A stretch of 64,000 nt of DNA, from assembly GCF_003224335.1 (NCBI RefSeq), contig NZ_QKLF01000002.1:496001-560000 (forward strand), in the 5' to 3' direction. Position 1 is the stretch's first letter. Every line of letters begins with the position of its first letter. Origin of the DNA: Curtobacterium sp. MCJR17_055. GTDB lineage: Bacteria; Actinomycetota; Actinomycetes; Actinomycetales; Microbacteriaceae. The translations under genes were made by a program, and so were the position numbers. The notes beneath the pieces were generated by a model, which worked only from the letters and a program-made list of their open reading frames with translations, was not told the DNA's origin and searched no databases. This document shows positions 62,474 to 64,000 of this stretch, one piece after another.

Positions 62474-63147
62474 TCAGGGGCTGGGGCGGGCGTCGAGGAC
62501 CGCGGGGAGGCTCGTCGTCGCGGACGCCCACTCGGCGGCGATCGGGCTGACCCAGCGGAGCAGTTCGATCGCGTAGTCGTGGTCCCGGCGAAGGTCTCGC
62601 TGGTGGATCGGCTCGTGGTGAGCCGCGCGGTTGCGGACGAAGTGCAGTTGCTGCAGCCGGCGTTTCACCTCGTTCCTCCGGGATCGGAGATCAGCGGGTC
62701 CGTACGGGAAGGCCCGGTGGAGATCCGGGACCCAGAGGGACGTGTGGTATCTGGACTCGACGAGGTAGCGCCAGAAGCCGAAGGTCAACTCAGCGACAAC
62801 GCGCCCGTGTGCTTCCTCCCTGCGGGTACCGCGCGCGGCCCGCACACGAGCCTTCGCGAGATCCGCTCGGCCGTGCGAGTCCAAGGGCACCGAGTCGAAC
62901 CAGAGGTCGCCCTCCGTTCCACGGCGAGCCGCCCAGGCACGTAACTCCCGGTCGAGCGAATTCGACACAGGACCTCGACCATCCCGGTGAGTTCCATCAC
63001 GCTCGCTGCGGCACGCATGTTCCACTCGTACAACCGCAGCGCTCCTCCACGTGAGTCCATGGATCGCTCGTAGGAGGACAAGCGCGCCGCGGTGAGGAGT
63101 TCGGCGAGCACGCGGTGATCCTGCGGCCGTAGACGTCCTTCCGTCAT
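62474..63147 (-). pseudogene. Second Abi family (HEPN-type) gene, one-base frameshift
   Basis: Homologue of the Abi protein at 28435, of the same length (about 224 residues) once one base is restored. The N-terminal frame from ATG 63147 (GGAGGGG upstream) reads GALRLYEWNMRAAASVMELT and MVEVLCR. The correct continuation NSLDRELRAWAARRGTEGDL is in the next frame. Adding one A at the AA of 62959-62960 joins them as VLCRNSLDREL, matching VALRNAYD of the first copy. The second frame continues AELTFGFWRYL and VRNRAAHHEPI, with the HEPN Rx4-6H motif intact, to the stop at 62474. Whether this is a real mutation or a sequencing error is unresolved. The linked RNA lies on the opposite strand, immediately upstream. 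Confidence 0.72.
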
Positions 63148-63168
63148 CGTTCCCCTCCGGTGTAGCAT
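63139..63168 (+). promoter_or_regulatory. Promoter candidate of the second Abi-linked RNA
   Basis: TTCCGT (63139-63144) and TAGCAT (63163-63168) are 18 bp apart. The -10 lies exactly 10 nt before the RNA stem, the same distance as in the first locus. The -35 overlaps the start of the divergent Abi gene. Confidence 0.5.
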
Positions 63169-63174
63169 CCCCTT

Positions 63175-63220
63175 GAAGACCCCGGAACGATCCCTGGCCC
63201 CGGCCACATCGCCGGGGTTT
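63175..63220 (+). ncRNA. Structured small RNA divergent from the second Abi gene
   Basis: GACCCCG (63178-63184) pairs with CGGGGTT (63213-63219) with one G-U. Inside are a 10-nt bulge, a hairpin TGGC-CCCG-GCCA (63195-63206) and a 6-nt bulge CATCGC. Element lengths 7-10-4-4-4-6-7 are identical to the RNA at 28363-28404. Differences in the stems are compensated: T-A becomes C-G in the inner hairpin and G-C becomes A-U in the outer stem. It is on the opposite strand to its Abi gene, so the two transcripts could pair. Its terminator is only TTT. Role inferred from the first locus. Confidence 0.6.
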
Positions 63221-63349
63221 CGTCGTGTCCGGCCGCCACTGATACTTCAGCGTACTGGTGTGTGGGCCGCTGCAGAGGCGGTTCACCCGCTGAGGACTAC
63301 CGTCACGGGCGGTGCCGCACCGAAGCGGCCACGACAGGAGTGACAGCAC

Positions 63350-64000
63350 ATGGAGTACCGCTACCCCGGCAACTCGGGCCTCAAGGTCTCCGAGATCACG
63401 TACGGCAACTGGCTCACCCACGCCTCCCAGGTCGAGAACGACGCGGCGATCGCCTGCGTCAAGGCCGCCCTCGAGGTCGGCATCTCGACGTTCGACACCG
63501 CGGACGTCTACGCCAACACCGGCGCCGAGACCGTCCTCGGTGAAGCGCTGAAGGGCGAGCGCCGCCAGTCGCTCGAGATCGCCACGAAGGTCTTCGGGCC
63601 GACCGGTCCCAAGGGCCACAACGACACCGGGCTGTCGCGCAAGCACATCCTCGAGTCGATCGACGGCTCCCTCGGCCGCCTGCAGACCGACTACGTCGAC
63701 CTGTACCAGGCGCACCGCTTCGACCACGAGACGCCGCTCGAGGAGACGATGCAGGCGTTCGCCGACATCGTGCGCCAGGGCAAGGTCCTGTACGTCGGCG
63801 TCTCCGAGTGGACGGCCGACCAGCTCCGTGCCGGTGCCGCACTGGCGAAGGACCTCGGGTTCCAGCTCATCTCGAACCAGCCGCAGTACTCCGCGCTGTG
63901 GCGGGTCATCGAGGAGGAGGTCGTCCCCACCTCGAAGGAGCTCGGCATCTCGCAGATCGTCTGGTCGCCGATCGCGCAGGGCGTCCTGACGGGCAAGTAC
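63350..64000 (+). CDS. Aldo/keto reductase (3' end beyond window)
   Basis: The first 217 residues of an NADPH-dependent aldo/keto reductase of the potassium-channel-beta-like group. EYRYPGNSGLKVSEITYGNW opens it. ISTFDTADVYANTGAETVLG contains the catalytic Asp and Tyr (D-T-A-D-V-Y), and LEIATKVFGPTGPKGHNDTG the catalytic Lys. DYVDLYQAHRFDHETPLEET includes the His. The C-terminus is cut by the window edge. ATG 63350 has AGGAG about 9 nt upstream. Divergent from the damaged Abi gene; the plus-strand structured RNA lies between them. Confidence 0.9.
   Translation, partial: MEYRYPGNSGLKVSEITYGNWLTHASQVENDAAIACVKAALEVGISTFDTADVYANTGAETVLGEALKGERRQSLEIATKVFGPTGPKGHNDTGLSRKHILESIDGSLGRLQTDYVDLYQAHRFDHETPLEETMQAFADIVRQGKVLYVGVSEWTADQLRAGAALAKDLGFQLISNQPQYSALWRVIEEEVVPTSKELGISQIVWSPIAQGVLTGKY

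Overview
The window is high-GC, densely packed DNA with actinobacterial gene content. It has coproporphyrin-type heme genes (hemQ, hemH, hemY), LAXTG cell-wall sorting tails, a DUF3618/Holin-X cassette, DUF2382 proteins and many GTG starts. It resembles chromosomal DNA of a Microbacteriaceae member, possibly Curtobacterium-like; the genus is inference. I saw no rRNA, tRNA, CRISPR array or complete insertion sequence.

Layout. 0-11 kb: a truncated MATE exporter, a frameshifted membrane protein, a secreted GH20 hexosaminidase, a uracil/xanthine permease, a LAYTG surface protein, an M13 peptidase and a beta-lactamase-like protein lacking its catalytic motifs. 11-23 kb: the heme locus. hemA (minus, with a NUDIX gene) diverges from hemE-hemY, three small envelope genes, then hemQ-hemH-hemC-hemD-hemB-hemL, mostly joined by 4-bp overlaps. 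hemD looks interrupted. 23-30 kb: an ABC ATPase, a GntR regulator, an AcuI-type reductase, 6-phosphofructokinase, an AlkA-type glycosylase and an Abi-family HEPN gene behind a small structured RNA. 30-34 kb: a DeoR-regulated four-carbon sugar-acid operon (KdgT-type permease, DUF1537 kinase, PdxA2 dehydrogenase) behind a long palindromic operator. 34-42 kb: DUF2382 stress-type proteins, a TetR gene with twin operators, a Zur-like box before an S53 peptidase and a LAFTG surface protein, and a MarR gene. 42-54 kb: a secreted beta-helix protein, an esterase, DUF808, a class C-type serine hydrolase, a GAF-PP2C phosphatase, MarR, and a full-length PutA-like protein that has lost key residues in both active sites. 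54-64 kb: an Ig-like secreted protein, SDR, DUF2071, nitroreductase, Lrp, the ddaH-rocD pair, an epimerase, a second frameshifted Abi gene with its own structured RNA, and a truncated aldo/keto reductase.

The most unusual signal is the pair of Abi-HEPN loci (28.3-29.1 kb and 62.5-63.2 kb). Each has next to it a ~45-nt RNA of the same architecture: 7-bp stem, 10-nt bulge, 4-bp hairpin with an NYCG-type tetraloop, 6-nt bulge. Base changes in the stems are compensated, and the -10 box lies exactly 10 nt before the stem in both, which suggests an RNA-coupled toxin or phage-defence module. A second theme is a TANNNT-like -10 hexamer 6-7 nt before the start codon of at least thirteen genes, suggesting leaderless transcription.
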